Positions 26,486 through 35,262 of a DNA stretch of 64,000 bases are shown piece by piece. The notes under the pieces were generated by a model. It made no database searches. It was given only the letters and a program-made list of their open reading frames with translations, and had not been told where the DNA came from. The number at the start of each line of letters is the position of its first letter. Positions within the stretch are counted from its first letter, which is position 1. The position numbers and the translations under genes are program-made. The stretch is taken from assembly GCA_014656015.1 (NCBI GenBank), contig BNBP01000011.1, forward strand, positions 1-64,000, read 5' to 3'. This stretch comes from Streptomyces griseoaurantiacus (lineage in GTDB: Bacteria > Actinomycetota > Actinomycetes > Streptomycetales > Streptomycetaceae).

Positions 26486-27412
26486 ATGACTTCCACGCGC
26501 ACGCGCACCGGCACCGGCACCGGCACCCGCACCCGCACCCGGCCGACGCCGGGCCGGATCCTGGCCTGGGCGCTGATGACCGTCGCGCTCGTGGCGACGC
26601 TCTTCCCGTTCTACTGGATGGTCCGCACCGCACTGACCCCCGCGGCCGATCTCTACTCCGACTCCACCGGCCCGCTCCCCCAGCACCCCACGATGATCAA
26701 CTTCTGGCGGGTGCTCGGGCTGACCAGCCAGGAGGAGGCCAGGGCGGCCGGCGGGTCCGGGGCACAGGTCGACTTCCTGCGCTACCTGCTGAACTCGGTC
26801 GTCTACAGCGGTCTGATCGCCTTCCTCCAGACGCTGTTCTGCGCGATGGCCGGGTACGCCTTCGCCCGGCTGCGCTTCCCCGGCAGGGACGCGGTCTTCG
26901 GTGTGCTGATCGCCGCGCTGATGGTGCCGCCGATCTTCACCGTGCTGCCCAACTTCGTGCTCGTGAAGAACCTCGGCTGGCTGAACACCTTCGCCGGGAT
27001 GGTCGCCCCGAGTGTGCTCATGACGCCGTTCGCGGTGTTCTTCCTGCGCCAGTTCTTCCTGTCCATCCCGCGCGAGGTGGAGGAGGCCGCCGTCCTCGAC
27101 GGGGTCGGGGCCTGGGGCGTGTTCTGGCGGGTGGTGATGCCGATGAGCCGGGGTCCCCTGCTCACCATCGGGCTGACGACCGCGGTGTGGGCCTGGAAGG
27201 ACTACCTGTGGCCGCTGCTGACCGGCCGTGAGGAGGAGACCCGCGTGCTGACCGTCGCGCTCGGCATCTTCCAGCAGCAGTCGCCCAACACCCAGCCGGA
27301 CTGGACCGGTCTGATGGCCGGCTCCACCCTCTCCGTGCTCCCCGTCCTCGTGATCCTGATCCTTCTCGGCCGCCGTCTGGTCGAGTCCCTGAACTTCACC
27401 GGCATCAAGTGA
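26486..27412 (+). CDS. Sugar ABC transporter permease (MalG-type)
   Basis: Second CUT1 permease, 308 aa. After a Thr-Arg-Thr repeated N-terminus (codons of a simple repeat) come six helices; the EAA loop is VEEAAVLDGVGAWGVFWRVVMP and the C-terminus LGRRLVESLNFTGIK is the classic MalG-like end. It starts 9 nt after the MalF-type gene. A GTGA motif overlaps its stop codon and opens a 25-codon frame over an 18-bp triplicate repeat (see the small ORF entry). Confidence 0.93.
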   Translation: MTSTRTRTGTGTGTRTRTRPTPGRILAWALMTVALVATLFPFYWMVRTALTPAADLYSDSTGPLPQHPTMINFWRVLGLTSQEEARAAGGSGAQVDFLRYLLNSVVYSGLIAFLQTLFCAMAGYAFARLRFPGRDAVFGVLIAALMVPPIFTVLPNFVLVKNLGWLNTFAGMVAPSVLMTPFAVFFLRQFFLSIPREVEEAAVLDGVGAWGVFWRVVMPMSRGPLLTIGLTTAVWAWKDYLWPLLTGREEETRVLTVALGIFQQQSPNTQPDWTGLMAGSTLSVLPVLVILILLGRRLVESLNFTGIK

Positions 27413-27486
27413 GCCGTTCCTCCCGCCCCTTCGTCACCGCACGCCCGTTCGTCACCGCACGCTCCTTCGTCACCGCACGCTCCTGA
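27409..27486 (+). CDS. Possible 25-aa small ORF of repeated FVTAR(P/S)
   Basis: Starts with GTG overlapping the permease stop (GTGA) and reads VSRSSRP then three copies of a six-residue FVTAR unit before TGA at 27484-27486. The repeat is exact at the DNA level (27430-27483). The overlap geometry favours translational coupling, but the frame could equally be open by chance because the tandem repeat has no stop. No homologue recognised. It ends 15 nt before the binding-protein start. Confidence 0.3.
   Translation: MSRSSRPFVTARPFVTARSFVTARS
27430..27483 (+). repeat. Three tandem 18-bp repeats between permease and binding-protein genes
   Basis: Unit TTCGTCACCGCACGCTCC occurs at 27430, 27448 and 27466; the first copy ends CCG instead of TCC, the other two are identical. 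It fills most of the 89-nt gap between the MalG-type permease and the binding-protein gene. Confidence 0.9.
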
Positions 27487-27501
27487 GAGAGGCACCCCGA
27501 C

Positions 27502-28845
27502 ATGAGAATCCTTCACCGGCGCGCCGCCGCGGCACTGCTGTGCCTGGCCGCCACCTCGACCTTCGTCTCCTGCGGCAGCTCCGACGAGGGCTCCGGCGGC
27601 ACCACGCTCGACTACTGGCTCTGGGACGACAAGCAGCTCCCCGCCTACCAGGAGTGCGCGGACGCGTTCCACAAGGCCAACCCGGACATCACCGTCAAGA
27701 TCACCCAGACGGCGTGGGCCCAGTACTGGCAGAACCTCACCACCCAGCTCACCTCCGGCGACGCCCCGGACGTGTGGACCAACCAGAGCTCGTACTATCC
27801 GCAGTTCGCCACCAGCAACCAACTGCTGGACCTCCAGCCGCTGATCGAGCGGGACAAGGTGGACCTGTCCGCCTACCAGGACGGCCTCGCCGACGTGTGG
27901 GCGAAGGACGGCAAGCGCTACGGGCTGCCCAAGGACTGGGACACCATGGCGCTCGTCTACAACACCACGATGCTCGAGAAGCAGGGCCTGAAGAAGGCCG
28001 AGCTGGACAAGCTGACGTGGAACCCCTCGGACGGCGGCACGCTGGAGCGGGCGATAGCCAGGTCCACCCTCGACACCAAGGGCCGCAACGGACTCGACCC
28101 GGACTTCGACAGGAAGCACATCAAGGTCTACGGGTTCCTGCCCGAGTGGGCCGACGGCTCGCAGGGGCAGAACGGCTGGGGCGACCTGGCCGCCGCCAAC
28201 GGGTTCCGCTACCTCGACAAGAACCCCTGGGGCACCCACTACAAGTACGACGACCCGAAGCTCGCCGAGACCATCGCCTGGTTCAAGCACCTCATCGACA
28301 AGGGGTACGCGCCCCGCTTCGACAAGCAGTCCACGGTCGCCAACTCCGAGCTGCTCTCCGCGGGCAAGGGCGCGATCATGGTCACCGGCTCGTGGACCAT
28401 CTCCACCTTCACCGACCCCAAGGTCAAGGAGAAGCTGGCCTTCGCGCCGCTGCCGGTCGGGCCCGCGGGACGCAAGAGCGCCATCAACGGGCTGGCCGAC
28501 TCCGTCTGGGCCGGCACCAAGCACCAGGAGCAGTCCTGGAAATGGGTCAAGTACCTGGGCTCCGCCGACTGCCAGAACCGGGTGGCCGCGCACGCCGTGG
28601 TCTTCCCCGCGCTGAAGAGCGCGACCCGGAAGGCACTGGCCGCGCACGAGGCCAAGGGGCATGACGTCGGCGTGTTCACCGACGTCACGGCCGCCAAGGA
28701 GACCTTCCCGCTGCCCGTCACCGAGCACGGCACCGAGATCAACCCGCTGGTGCAGGACGCCGTCCAGTCCGTCGTCCTCGGACAGGCCACGCCGCAGAAG
28801 GCGCTCAAGGACGCCAACGACAAGGTCAACGCCCTCTTCAAGTAG
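27502..28845 (+). CDS. Sugar ABC transporter substrate-binding lipoprotein
   Basis: Extracellular receptor of 447 aa anchored by a lipid. The signal peptide MRILHRRAAAALLCLAATST ends at a lipobox with Cys24 (TFVSC). The mature protein has the CUT1 binding-protein pattern (TLDYWLWDDKQLPAYQECADAFHKANPD; WTNQSSYYPQFATSNQLLDL; GLPKDWDTMALVYNTTMLEK; KGAIMVTGSWTISTF). It delivers an oligosaccharide, plausibly an alpha-galactoside in view of the GH36 gene next to it. An AGAGAGG site precedes the ATG. Confidence 0.94.
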   Translation: MRILHRRAAAALLCLAATSTFVSCGSSDEGSGGTTLDYWLWDDKQLPAYQECADAFHKANPDITVKITQTAWAQYWQNLTTQLTSGDAPDVWTNQSSYYPQFATSNQLLDLQPLIERDKVDLSAYQDGLADVWAKDGKRYGLPKDWDTMALVYNTTMLEKQGLKKAELDKLTWNPSDGGTLERAIARSTLDTKGRNGLDPDFDRKHIKVYGFLPEWADGSQGQNGWGDLAAANGFRYLDKNPWGTHYKYDDPKLAETIAWFKHLIDKGYAPRFDKQSTVANSELLSAGKGAIMVTGSWTISTFTDPKVKEKLAFAPLPVGPAGRKSAINGLADSVWAGTKHQEQSWKWVKYLGSADCQNRVAAHAVVFPALKSATRKALAAHEAKGHDVGVFTDVTAAKETFPLPVTEHGTEINPLVQDAVQSVVLGQATPQKALKDANDKVNALFK

Positions 28846-28898
28846 CCGTCCGGTCCACCCGGCACCGCACTTCCCCACCGGTTCACGCAAGGAGATCC

Positions 28899-30398
28899 AT
28901 GGCCCAGCTCCTCACCCTCGGCGCGCGCACCTTCGCCGTCGAACTGGAGGACGACGCCCCGCCGCAGGCCGTCGACGGCGGCCTGCTGCTGCCTCCCGGA
29001 CGCGCCGCCGTCCTGCACGGGCTCGGCGACGCCCTCTTCTACCGGCACGGACACAATTCCTGGAGCCCCTGCGGCTGGCGCCGGCTCTCCGAGGCACCGC
29101 TGCGCATCGAGAGCGCCCAGCGGCGGCTGACGGCCGACGACACCACGTGGGACGACCCCTCCCGGCACCACTCCTCCGCCGTCGCGGCCCTCCAGGGCGC
29201 CGACGGGCAGGTGCTGCTGCTGGGCGCCCTCGGCCTGGACGTGCCCCGGCTCACCGCCGACCGCGACACCCTCGCGGGCTGGTACGAGGACGCCGCGGCA
29301 CCCTGGTTCCTGGCCTACGGCACCGAGGAGGAGGTCTTCGCCGCCTACGCCCGCCACCTCGGCGACCGCCTGGGGCGCGGCACCCGGCGCGCGGGCAACG
29401 TGTGGTGCAGCTGGTACGCCTACTACGAGAACATCACCGAGGAACAGCTCACCAAGGACATCGACGCCCTGCGCGGCCTCCCCTTCGACGTCGTCCAGGT
29501 CGACGACGGCTGGGAGACGAGGGTGGGCGACTGGGAGGCCAACGACAAGTTCCCCTCCGGGATGCGTGACCTCGCGGAACGCATCCGGGGCGCGGGACTG
29601 CGTCCCGGGCTGTGGATCGCGCCCTTCATCGTGCTCCCCGACTCCCGCACCGCCCGCGAACACCCCGAACTGCTGCTGCGCGAGGAGGACGGCCGGCCCG
29701 CGGTGGCCGGCCACAACTGGGGCAGCCCCTACTGGGTCCTCGACCTGACCCTGCCCGCGGCCCAGGAGCACCTGCGGGGCCTCGTCCGCCGGCTCGTCGG
29801 GGAGTGGGGGTACACCTACCTCAAGCTGGACTTCCTCCAGGCCGGCACCACGCCCGGCCGGCACGCGCACCCCGCGGGCCGCGAGGAGGTCTACCGCACC
29901 GGGCTGCGGATCATCCGGGAGGAGGCGGGTCCCGACACGTACCTCCTGGCCAGCGGGGCGCCGCTGCTGCCCTCGCTCGGGCTGGCCGACGGGCTGCGCA
30001 GCGGTCCCGACGTGGCGCCACTGTGGGAGCACTACGCCACCCGGGACCCCTCGGACGCGCTGGCGCGCAACGCCGTCGTCAACACCGTGCACCGGCTGTG
30101 GCAGTCCCCGCTGCTGGAGGTCGACCCGGACGTCGTGTACTTCCGCAGCCGGCTGAACCTCCTCACCGAGCGGCAGCAGGGACTGCTGCGCGACCTCGCG
30201 GACATCTGCGGGTTCCGGGCCGTGTCCGATCCCCCGGGCTGGCTGCGTCCCGAGGAACTGCAGGCCATGACACGGTACTTGCGGGCCCGCCCCGAGGTCC
30301 GCAGGACGGGCCGCTACCACTTCCTGCTCGACGGGCGGGAGGTGGACTTCACCCCGGTGGTGCACCCGGACGAGGAGCAGCGGTATCCCGTCGCCTGA
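28899..30398 (+). CDS. Alpha-galactosidase (GH36 melibiase family)
   Basis: Cytoplasmic glycosidase of 499 aa. GH36 signatures are in order: NVWCSWYAYYENITEEQLTKD, VQVDDGWETRVGDWEANDKFP, LRPGLWIAPFIV, then YTYLKLDFLQAG with the nucleophilic Asp and LRSGPDVAPLWE with the general acid Asp. No signal peptide, so it would cleave imported oligosaccharides. AAGGAG precedes the ATG. It closes the importer operon, 53 nt after the binding protein, and a hairpin terminator follows. Hydrolysis of terminal alpha-galactose (or alpha-GalNAc in some members) is the likely reaction. Confidence 0.92.
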   Translation: MAQLLTLGARTFAVELEDDAPPQAVDGGLLLPPGRAAVLHGLGDALFYRHGHNSWSPCGWRRLSEAPLRIESAQRRLTADDTTWDDPSRHHSSAVAALQGADGQVLLLGALGLDVPRLTADRDTLAGWYEDAAAPWFLAYGTEEEVFAAYARHLGDRLGRGTRRAGNVWCSWYAYYENITEEQLTKDIDALRGLPFDVVQVDDGWETRVGDWEANDKFPSGMRDLAERIRGAGLRPGLWIAPFIVLPDSRTAREHPELLLREEDGRPAVAGHNWGSPYWVLDLTLPAAQEHLRGLVRRLVGEWGYTYLKLDFLQAGTTPGRHAHPAGREEVYRTGLRIIREEAGPDTYLLASGAPLLPSLGLADGLRSGPDVAPLWEHYATRDPSDALARNAVVNTVHRLWQSPLLEVDPDVVYFRSRLNLLTERQQGLLRDLADICGFRAVSDPPGWLRPEELQAMTRYLRARPEVRRTGRYHFLLDGREVDFTPVVHPDEEQRYPVA

Positions 30399-30401
30399 CA
30401 T

Positions 30402-30424
30402 CGGCCGGAGGTCTCCTCCGGCCG
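30402..30424 (+). terminator. Terminator of the sugar importer operon
   Basis: Perfect 10-bp stem (30402-30411 with 30415-30424) and a 3-nt loop, directly after the GH36 stop codon. Confidence 0.7.
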
Positions 30425-30432
30425 TCCGGCGG

Positions 30433-30462
30433 AGTTAGTAAACTGCCTAGCATTATCCAGCG
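30433..30462. promoter_or_regulatory. AT-rich promoter/operator patch upstream of ROK gene
   Basis: A locally AT-rich stretch with GTTAGTAAACTGCC followed by TAGCATTATCC lies between the terminator and the ROK start. The AGTAAACT core resembles motifs bound by ROK/NagC-type proteins, so autoregulation is plausible, but this is inference. Confidence 0.4.
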
Positions 30463-30495
30463 GTGAGTACCGCGGCCCACTGCAGGGAGCAGCAC

Positions 30496-31653
30496 ATGGC
30501 GACGACCGGCACCGATCCGGCCCGGATGCGCGAGATGAACCAGTTGACCATCGTGTGGGCGCTGCGCGGCAACCCGCCCTCGACGGTCACCGAACTCGCC
30601 GGCCGGACGGGGCTGTCCCGGCCCGCCGTGGACGTGCTGGTGCAGCAGTTGGTGGCGGAGGGCTGGGCCGAGGTCGAGGAGCCGGGGGCCAGCAGCACCG
30701 TCGGGCGGCCCGCCCGGCGGTACCGCTTCCGGGCCGGCGCCGGGCACGTGCTCGGCATCGACGTCGGGGTGCACAAGATCCTGGTCATGCTCAGCGACCT
30801 GGAGGGCAACCTCGTCCAGAGCCTGCGCCGGCCGGCCGATCCGGAGGCCGGTCCCGACGACCGCCTGGCCACGGTCGACCGGTGCGTCGACGAGGTGCTG
30901 CGCGAGGCGGGGATGACGGCGGCCGACATCTGGGCGGTCACCGTCGGCGTGACCGGGCCCGTCGACGCGAGCGGCCGCACGTCCCTGTTCACCCCTCTGC
31001 CCGGCTGGAACGCGGTCGATCCGGTGGCCCATCTCACCGAACGCTTCGGCTGCCCCGTCCAGGTCGAGAACGACTGCAAGCTGGCCGCGGTCGCCGAGCG
31101 CTGGAAGGGTGTGGCACAGGACGCGGACGACATCGTGTACGTCCTGGCCGGCATCCGCACCGGCGCCGGGCTGATCATCGACGGGACGCTGCGCCGCGGG
31201 CACGGCGGGGCCGCGGGCGAGATCGGCGCGCTGAAGGCCGTGCGCTGGCTGGACGCGCCGGGCCACCTCGCCGGCTGCCCCGGGGTGCCCTCGACGGCCG
31301 CGCAGGGCGAGGCCGCCGCCTGGGTGTTCCGCGCGGCCCGCGAGGGCGACCGGGCCGCGCGGACTGCCGTGCGGCGCTACGCGCGCGACCTCGCCGTCGG
31401 CGTGGCCGCGCTCACCCTCACCCTCGATCCGCAGGTCGTCGTCTACGGCGGGGGCTTCTCCCGGTCGGCGGACGTCGTGCTGCCGATGCTGCGGCAGGAA
31501 CTGACCAAGCACTGCCTGCGCCTGCCGGAGCTGCGCGCCTCGACGCTGGGCGACGAGAGCGTGGCACTGGGCGCCCTGCGGCTCGCCCTCGACGAGATCG
31601 ACGACCGGCTGCTCGGCGGCCGGCTCGCGGCCCCGGCCGCCCCGCGCGTGTAG
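30496..31653 (+). CDS. ROK family transcriptional regulator
   Basis: Regulator of 385 aa: N-terminal winged HTH (residues about 15-75, with STVTELAGRTGLSRPAVDVLV) fused to a ROK sugar-kinase-like domain. The phosphate-binding loop is altered (GIDVGVHKILVMLSD in place of D-G-G-T-K), and the conserved zinc Cys cluster of ROK kinases (CxCGxxGC) is absent: after GHGGAAGEIGALK only PGHLAGCPG remains. It therefore likely senses a sugar without phosphorylating it. Start ATG 30496 has GGGAG 7 nt upstream. Located at the end of the GH36/importer operon, the probable local regulator. Confidence 0.9.
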   Translation: MATTGTDPARMREMNQLTIVWALRGNPPSTVTELAGRTGLSRPAVDVLVQQLVAEGWAEVEEPGASSTVGRPARRYRFRAGAGHVLGIDVGVHKILVMLSDLEGNLVQSLRRPADPEAGPDDRLATVDRCVDEVLREAGMTAADIWAVTVGVTGPVDASGRTSLFTPLPGWNAVDPVAHLTERFGCPVQVENDCKLAAVAERWKGVAQDADDIVYVLAGIRTGAGLIIDGTLRRGHGGAAGEIGALKAVRWLDAPGHLAGCPGVPSTAAQGEAAAWVFRAAREGDRAARTAVRRYARDLAVGVAALTLTLDPQVVVYGGGFSRSADVVLPMLRQELTKHCLRLPELRASTLGDESVALGALRLALDEIDDRLLGGRLAAPAAPRV

Positions 31654-31678
31654 CGGGGCGGCGTCCCACTCCCCCGGC

Positions 31679-33325
31679 TCAGGCCAGGTCGAGCAGGAGC
31701 GACAGGGTCCGGTGGAGCAGGTCCCCGGGCTCCTCGTGGTCCGCGGGCAGGGACGGGGAGCGCCAGGCCACGAAGCCGTCGGGGCGGACCAGGACGGCGC
31801 CCTGGGGAGTGACTCCGTGGGCCTCGGCCCAGTCGTCCTCGGGCTCCAGGTCGGCTCCGGGTGCGGTGCCCAGGCGGTAGGCGCGCAGCGGGATCGACAG
31901 GACGGCGGCGACCTTCCGCGCGGCCTCGTGCCAGACGGGCGTGGTGGCGTCGCACAGCAGCACCGGTGTGCGCTCGTACAGGTCGAGCGTGGACAGCCGC
32001 TCGGCCCCGCGGCGCAGCCACAGGTGCGGGGCGCGGCTGCCCGGTTCGCCGTTCAGCCGCAGTCCCTCGGGGACGGCGGGACCGTCGGGCGCCGCTCCGA
32101 GGACGGCGCCGCGCGGGTAGCGGTGGCCGAGGACGACGTTGAGGATGCCGCCGGGGCGGCCGCCCCCGCCGGCCGCCGGGGGCGGCGCGTCGTAGCCGGG
32201 GTGGCTGTGCTCGCCGGAGCGGTCGGCGGCGCGGGCGGCGGTGGCCTCGGCGACGGGGCGGCGTTCGGCGTCGTAGCTGTCCAGCAGCCCGGGACCGGCC
32301 CAGCCGTTGAGGACGGCGGCGAGTTTCCAGGCCAGGTTGTGCGCGTCCTGGATGCCGGTGTTGGAGCCGAAGGCGCCGGTGGGCGACATCTCGTGGGCGG
32401 AGTCCCCGGCCAGGAAGACCCGGCCGGAGGCGTAGGCGCGGGCGACCCGCTGGGCGGCGTGCCAGGGAGCACGGCCGGTGACCTGCACATCGAGGTCCGG
32501 GTCGCCGATGGCGCGGCGGATGTGCGCGGCGCAGCGCTCGTCGGTGAAGGACTCCAGGGTCTCGCCGCGCTCGGGGTGCCAGGGCGCGTGGAAGACCCAC
32601 TGGGTGCGGTTGTCGACGGGCAGCAGCGCCCCGTCGGCCTCGGGGGAGGTCAGGTAGCAGACGATGAAGCGGCGGTCGCCGACGATCTCGGCGAGCTTCT
32701 GGGAGCGGAAGGTGACGCTCACGTTGTGGAAGAGGTCGCCCGGGCCCGACTGGGTGATGCCGAGGGAGTCCCGGATCGGGCTGCGGGGGCCGTCGGCGGC
32801 GATCAGGTACTCGGCGCGGACGGTGGTGTGCTCGCCGGTGTCCCGGCTCTTGACCAGCGCGGTCACCCCGTCCGCGTCCTGCTCGTAGGACATCAGCTCG
32901 GTGGCGAACCTGAGGTCGGCGCCGGGCAGCGCGCGGGCGTGCTCCAGCAGGACCGGCTCCAGGTCGTTCTGGCTGCACAGGCACCAGCCGCTGGGGCTGA
33001 ACCGGGCCAGGCCGCCGCCGGGGTCGATCTCCCGGAACAGCCATTCGCCGGCCTCGCCGACGAGCGTGGGCGCCTGGAGGATGCCGTGGTTGCCGGCGAG
33101 GACGGAGGCCGCCTCGCGGATCGCCGGCTCCACACGGGCGGTCCGGAACAGTTCCATCGTGCGGACGTTGTTGCCGCGGCCCTTGGGGTGGGTGGAGGTG
33201 TGCTTGTGCTTCTCGACGAGGAGGTGCGGCACCCCCAGCCGGCCCAGGAAGACCGAGGCCGACAACCCGACCAGGGAGCCACCGACCACAAGGACCGGCA
33301 CTTCGGTGTCAGCGCCTTTGCGCAT
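31679..33325 (-). CDS. whiE-ORFVIII: FAD-dependent polyketide monooxygenase (WhiE ORFVIII-type)
   Basis: Aromatic hydroxylase of 548 aa acting on the spore-pigment polyketide. The FAD/NAD(P) fingerprint VLVVGGSLVGLSASVFLGRLG is near the N-terminus, DGPRSPIRDSLGI matches the GD-type motif, and the second FAD motif AGDSAHEMSPTGAFGSNTGIQDAHNLAWKL is intact. A thioredoxin-like C-terminal region ends near VRPDGFVAWRS. ATG 33325 follows AGGAAAGG. It is divergent from the main pigment operon, the same arrangement as in the S. coelicolor whiE locus, where this gene is controlled separately and late in sporulation. Confidence 0.9.
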   Translation of the reverse strand: MRKGADTEVPVLVVGGSLVGLSASVFLGRLGVPHLLVEKHKHTSTHPKGRGNNVRTMELFRTARVEPAIREAASVLAGNHGILQAPTLVGEAGEWLFREIDPGGGLARFSPSGWCLCSQNDLEPVLLEHARALPGADLRFATELMSYEQDADGVTALVKSRDTGEHTTVRAEYLIAADGPRSPIRDSLGITQSGPGDLFHNVSVTFRSQKLAEIVGDRRFIVCYLTSPEADGALLPVDNRTQWVFHAPWHPERGETLESFTDERCAAHIRRAIGDPDLDVQVTGRAPWHAAQRVARAYASGRVFLAGDSAHEMSPTGAFGSNTGIQDAHNLAWKLAAVLNGWAGPGLLDSYDAERRPVAEATAARAADRSGEHSHPGYDAPPPAAGGGGRPGGILNVVLGHRYPRGAVLGAAPDGPAVPEGLRLNGEPGSRAPHLWLRRGAERLSTLDLYERTPVLLCDATTPVWHEAARKVAAVLSIPLRAYRLGTAPGADLEPEDDWAEAHGVTPQGAVLVRPDGFVAWRSPSLPADHEEPGDLLHRTLSLLLDLA

Positions 33326-33632
33326 GTCTGCCTTTCCTGTCGGGCGGCCGCGCGGGTGCGCGGCCGCCGTACGTGACGACACGACCCGCGGGGATCCCCG
33401 CGCCCGGCTCGGCCGCGACGATCCCCGCGCCCGGCTCTGCATCCATGCCCCGGCGGGGCGCGCCTCGTGGGGGATTCACTCGGTTGATCGTCCGGAATCG
33501 CGCGCGGGCGGCAGGCGGAACACGATCGGCACACAGCCCTCACAACCGCCCCTGCCGTGCGGCCGCCGACCGGTCGGGCACGGCCGCGGGGCGTGGCACC
33601 ACCGCTGCCCCCGAAGAAAGGGTGTTCCTCCG
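33326..33632. promoter_or_regulatory. Divergent spore-pigment promoter region with repeats
   Basis: 307-nt gene-free region between ORFVIII and ORFI. It holds a perfect 16-bp palindrome CGCGGGGATCCCCGCG (33387-33402), overlapping an 18-bp sequence GATCCCCGCGCCCGGCTC that is repeated exactly at 33393-33410 and 33420-33437 (27-nt period). The repeats lie about 70-110 nt upstream of ORFVIII. Developmental promoters are expected on both sides from the known whiE locus; exact promoter elements could not be assigned. Confidence 0.6.
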
Positions 33633-34766
33633 ATGACAGCCTCCCCCGCCGTCTCCACGGCTCCGAACCGGGTCAGCACGTCGGCCTTCGACGGCTCCCG
33701 GCTGCGGGTCGTGCTGATGCTCGACATCCACGACGGCGCCCAGCAGGAGTTCCTCGACGCCTACGAGCGCATGTGCGACGCGGTCGCGTCGGTCGAGGGG
33801 CACCTCAGCGACCAGCTCTGCCAGTCCATCGAGAACCCCTCCCAGTGGCTGATCACCAGCGAGTGGGAGAGCGCCCCGCCGTTCCTGGCCTGGGTCAACA
33901 GCGAGGAACACATCGAGACGGTGAAGCCGCTGCACAGCTGCGTGCGGGACACCCGCTCGATGCGCTACAGCGTGCTGCGCGAGACCACGCACGACGGCTC
34001 CGGCATCCGCGTGGAGACGCTGCAGGCCGCCCCGCGGGTCGGCGACGGCGTGGTGCGGCACGCGCTCACCTTCACCGTGAGGCCGGGCAGCGAGCCGGAG
34101 GTGGCCCGGCACCTGTCGGAGTACGCCTCCCCGAGCCCGCAGGTGGACGAGAAGACCCGGCTGCGCCGTACCTCCCTGTTCATGCACGGCAACCGGATCG
34201 TGCGGGCGGTGGAGGTCGAGGGCGACCTGATGGCGGCCCTGCGCCACGTGTCGCGCCAGCCGGAGGTGCGGGCGGTGGAGGAGGCCATCAATCCGTATCT
34301 GGAGCAGGAACGCGACATGAGCGACCCCCAGTCGGCACGGATCTTCTTCACCCGTGCCGCGCTGCCGGCCGTCCACCACGTCGCCGCCGGCCCCGAGGCC
34401 GACTCGGCGCACCGCGAGGGCCTGTTCCTGCCGGCCCGGCCGGGCTGCGGCATGCGTCTCGCCGAGCTGCTGGCGGAGCAGGACCAGCGGGCCGCCGAGG
34501 ACCCGCGCAGCCCGGTGCTCGGCGTCGCCCTCTACCAGCGCGACGACATCGTCGTCCGCGTCGTGGACGTGGCCGGCGACCCGGACGCCGAGCCGGCTGC
34601 CGTGCTCGGGCTGGCCGAGCCCTCGGTCCGTGCGGAGGTGCTGCGGCTGCTGGACACCGCCGCGCTCGACGCGCCGCGGGACCTCGGCGACGACCGCGCC
34701 CTGGCCGGGCTGCTCGCCCGCGCCCGGATGCGGCCCCTGACCGACCGCACCTCCGAGCCCCGCTGA
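33633..34766 (+). CDS. whiE-ORFI: SchA/CurD-like domain spore-pigment protein (WhiE ORFI)
   Basis: Protein of 377 aa that heads the pigment operon. It contains duplicated dimeric alpha-beta barrel-like segments: residues about 25-120 ([23 protein letters not shown]) and about 140-230 ([22 protein letters not shown]), matching the SchA/CurD family found only in spore-pigment-type clusters. Its biochemical role is not known; it is probably a cyclase- or oxygenase-like accessory. The ATG at 33633 is preceded by GAAAGGGTG; longer upstream starts would cross the promoter region. Confidence 0.88.
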   Translation: MTASPAVSTAPNRVSTSAFDGSRLRVVLMLDIHDGAQQEFLDAYERMCDAVASVEGHLSDQLCQSIENPSQWLITSEWESAPPFLAWVNSEEHIETVKPLHSCVRDTRSMRYSVLRETTHDGSGIRVETLQAAPRVGDGVVRHALTFTVRPGSEPEVARHLSEYASPSPQVDEKTRLRRTSLFMHGNRIVRAVEVEGDLMAALRHVSRQPEVRAVEEAINPYLEQERDMSDPQSARIFFTRAALPAVHHVAAGPEADSAHREGLFLPARPGCGMRLAELLAEQDQRAAEDPRSPVLGVALYQRDDIVVRVVDVAGDPDAEPAAVLGLAEPSVRAEVLRLLDTAALDAPRDLGDDRALAGLLARARMRPLTDRTSEPR

Positions 34767-34818
34767 CCAGGGCGTACGGACCCGCACCGATCCCTTTCGC
34801 GAGACCACGGAGCACCAC

Positions 34819-35262
34819 ATGAGCCAACAGCACGTCCGTATCGTCGACCTGAGCGAGACCCCGCACAACACCCGTCGGGGAGGTGACCTGCGTGCCATGC
34901 TCACCCCCACCGCGGTAGGCGCGACCAGCGGTTTCATGGGGCTGGCCACTGTCGCGCCGGGCGACAGGATCGGCGAGCACTACCACCCGTACTCCGAGGA
35001 GTTCGTGTACGTCGTCGCCGGGGAGCTGGAGGTGGACCTGGACGGCGAGCCGCACCCGCTGCGCCCGGACCAGGGCCTGATGATCCCGGCGTACATGCGC
35101 CACCGGTTCCGCAACGTGGGCCGGTCCGAGGCACGTCTGGTGTTCCACCTGGGCCCGCTGGCGCCGAGCCCCGAGCTGGGCCACGTGGACACCGAGGAGA
35201 CCCCGGCCTCGGGAGCCGAGGGGGCCGGGGAGCACGAGCGGCCCGTGGGGGCGGCCTCATGA
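34819..35262 (+). CDS. whiE-ORFII: Cupin domain spore-pigment protein (WhiE ORFII)
   Basis: Small cupin of 147 aa. The first cupin motif [18 protein letters not shown] supplies two His and one Glu metal ligands, and the second motif is [12 protein letters not shown]. It is one of the accessory enzymes conserved in whiE-type clusters, possibly a cyclase or oxygenase; the exact step is not established. Its last codons overlap the ketosynthase start (ATGA at 35259-35262). Confidence 0.9.
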   Translation: MSQQHVRIVDLSETPHNTRRGGDLRAMLTPTAVGATSGFMGLATVAPGDRIGEHYHPYSEEFVYVVAGELEVDLDGEPHPLRPDQGLMIPAYMRHRFRNVGRSEARLVFHLGPLAPSPELGHVDTEETPASGAEGAGEHERPVGAAS

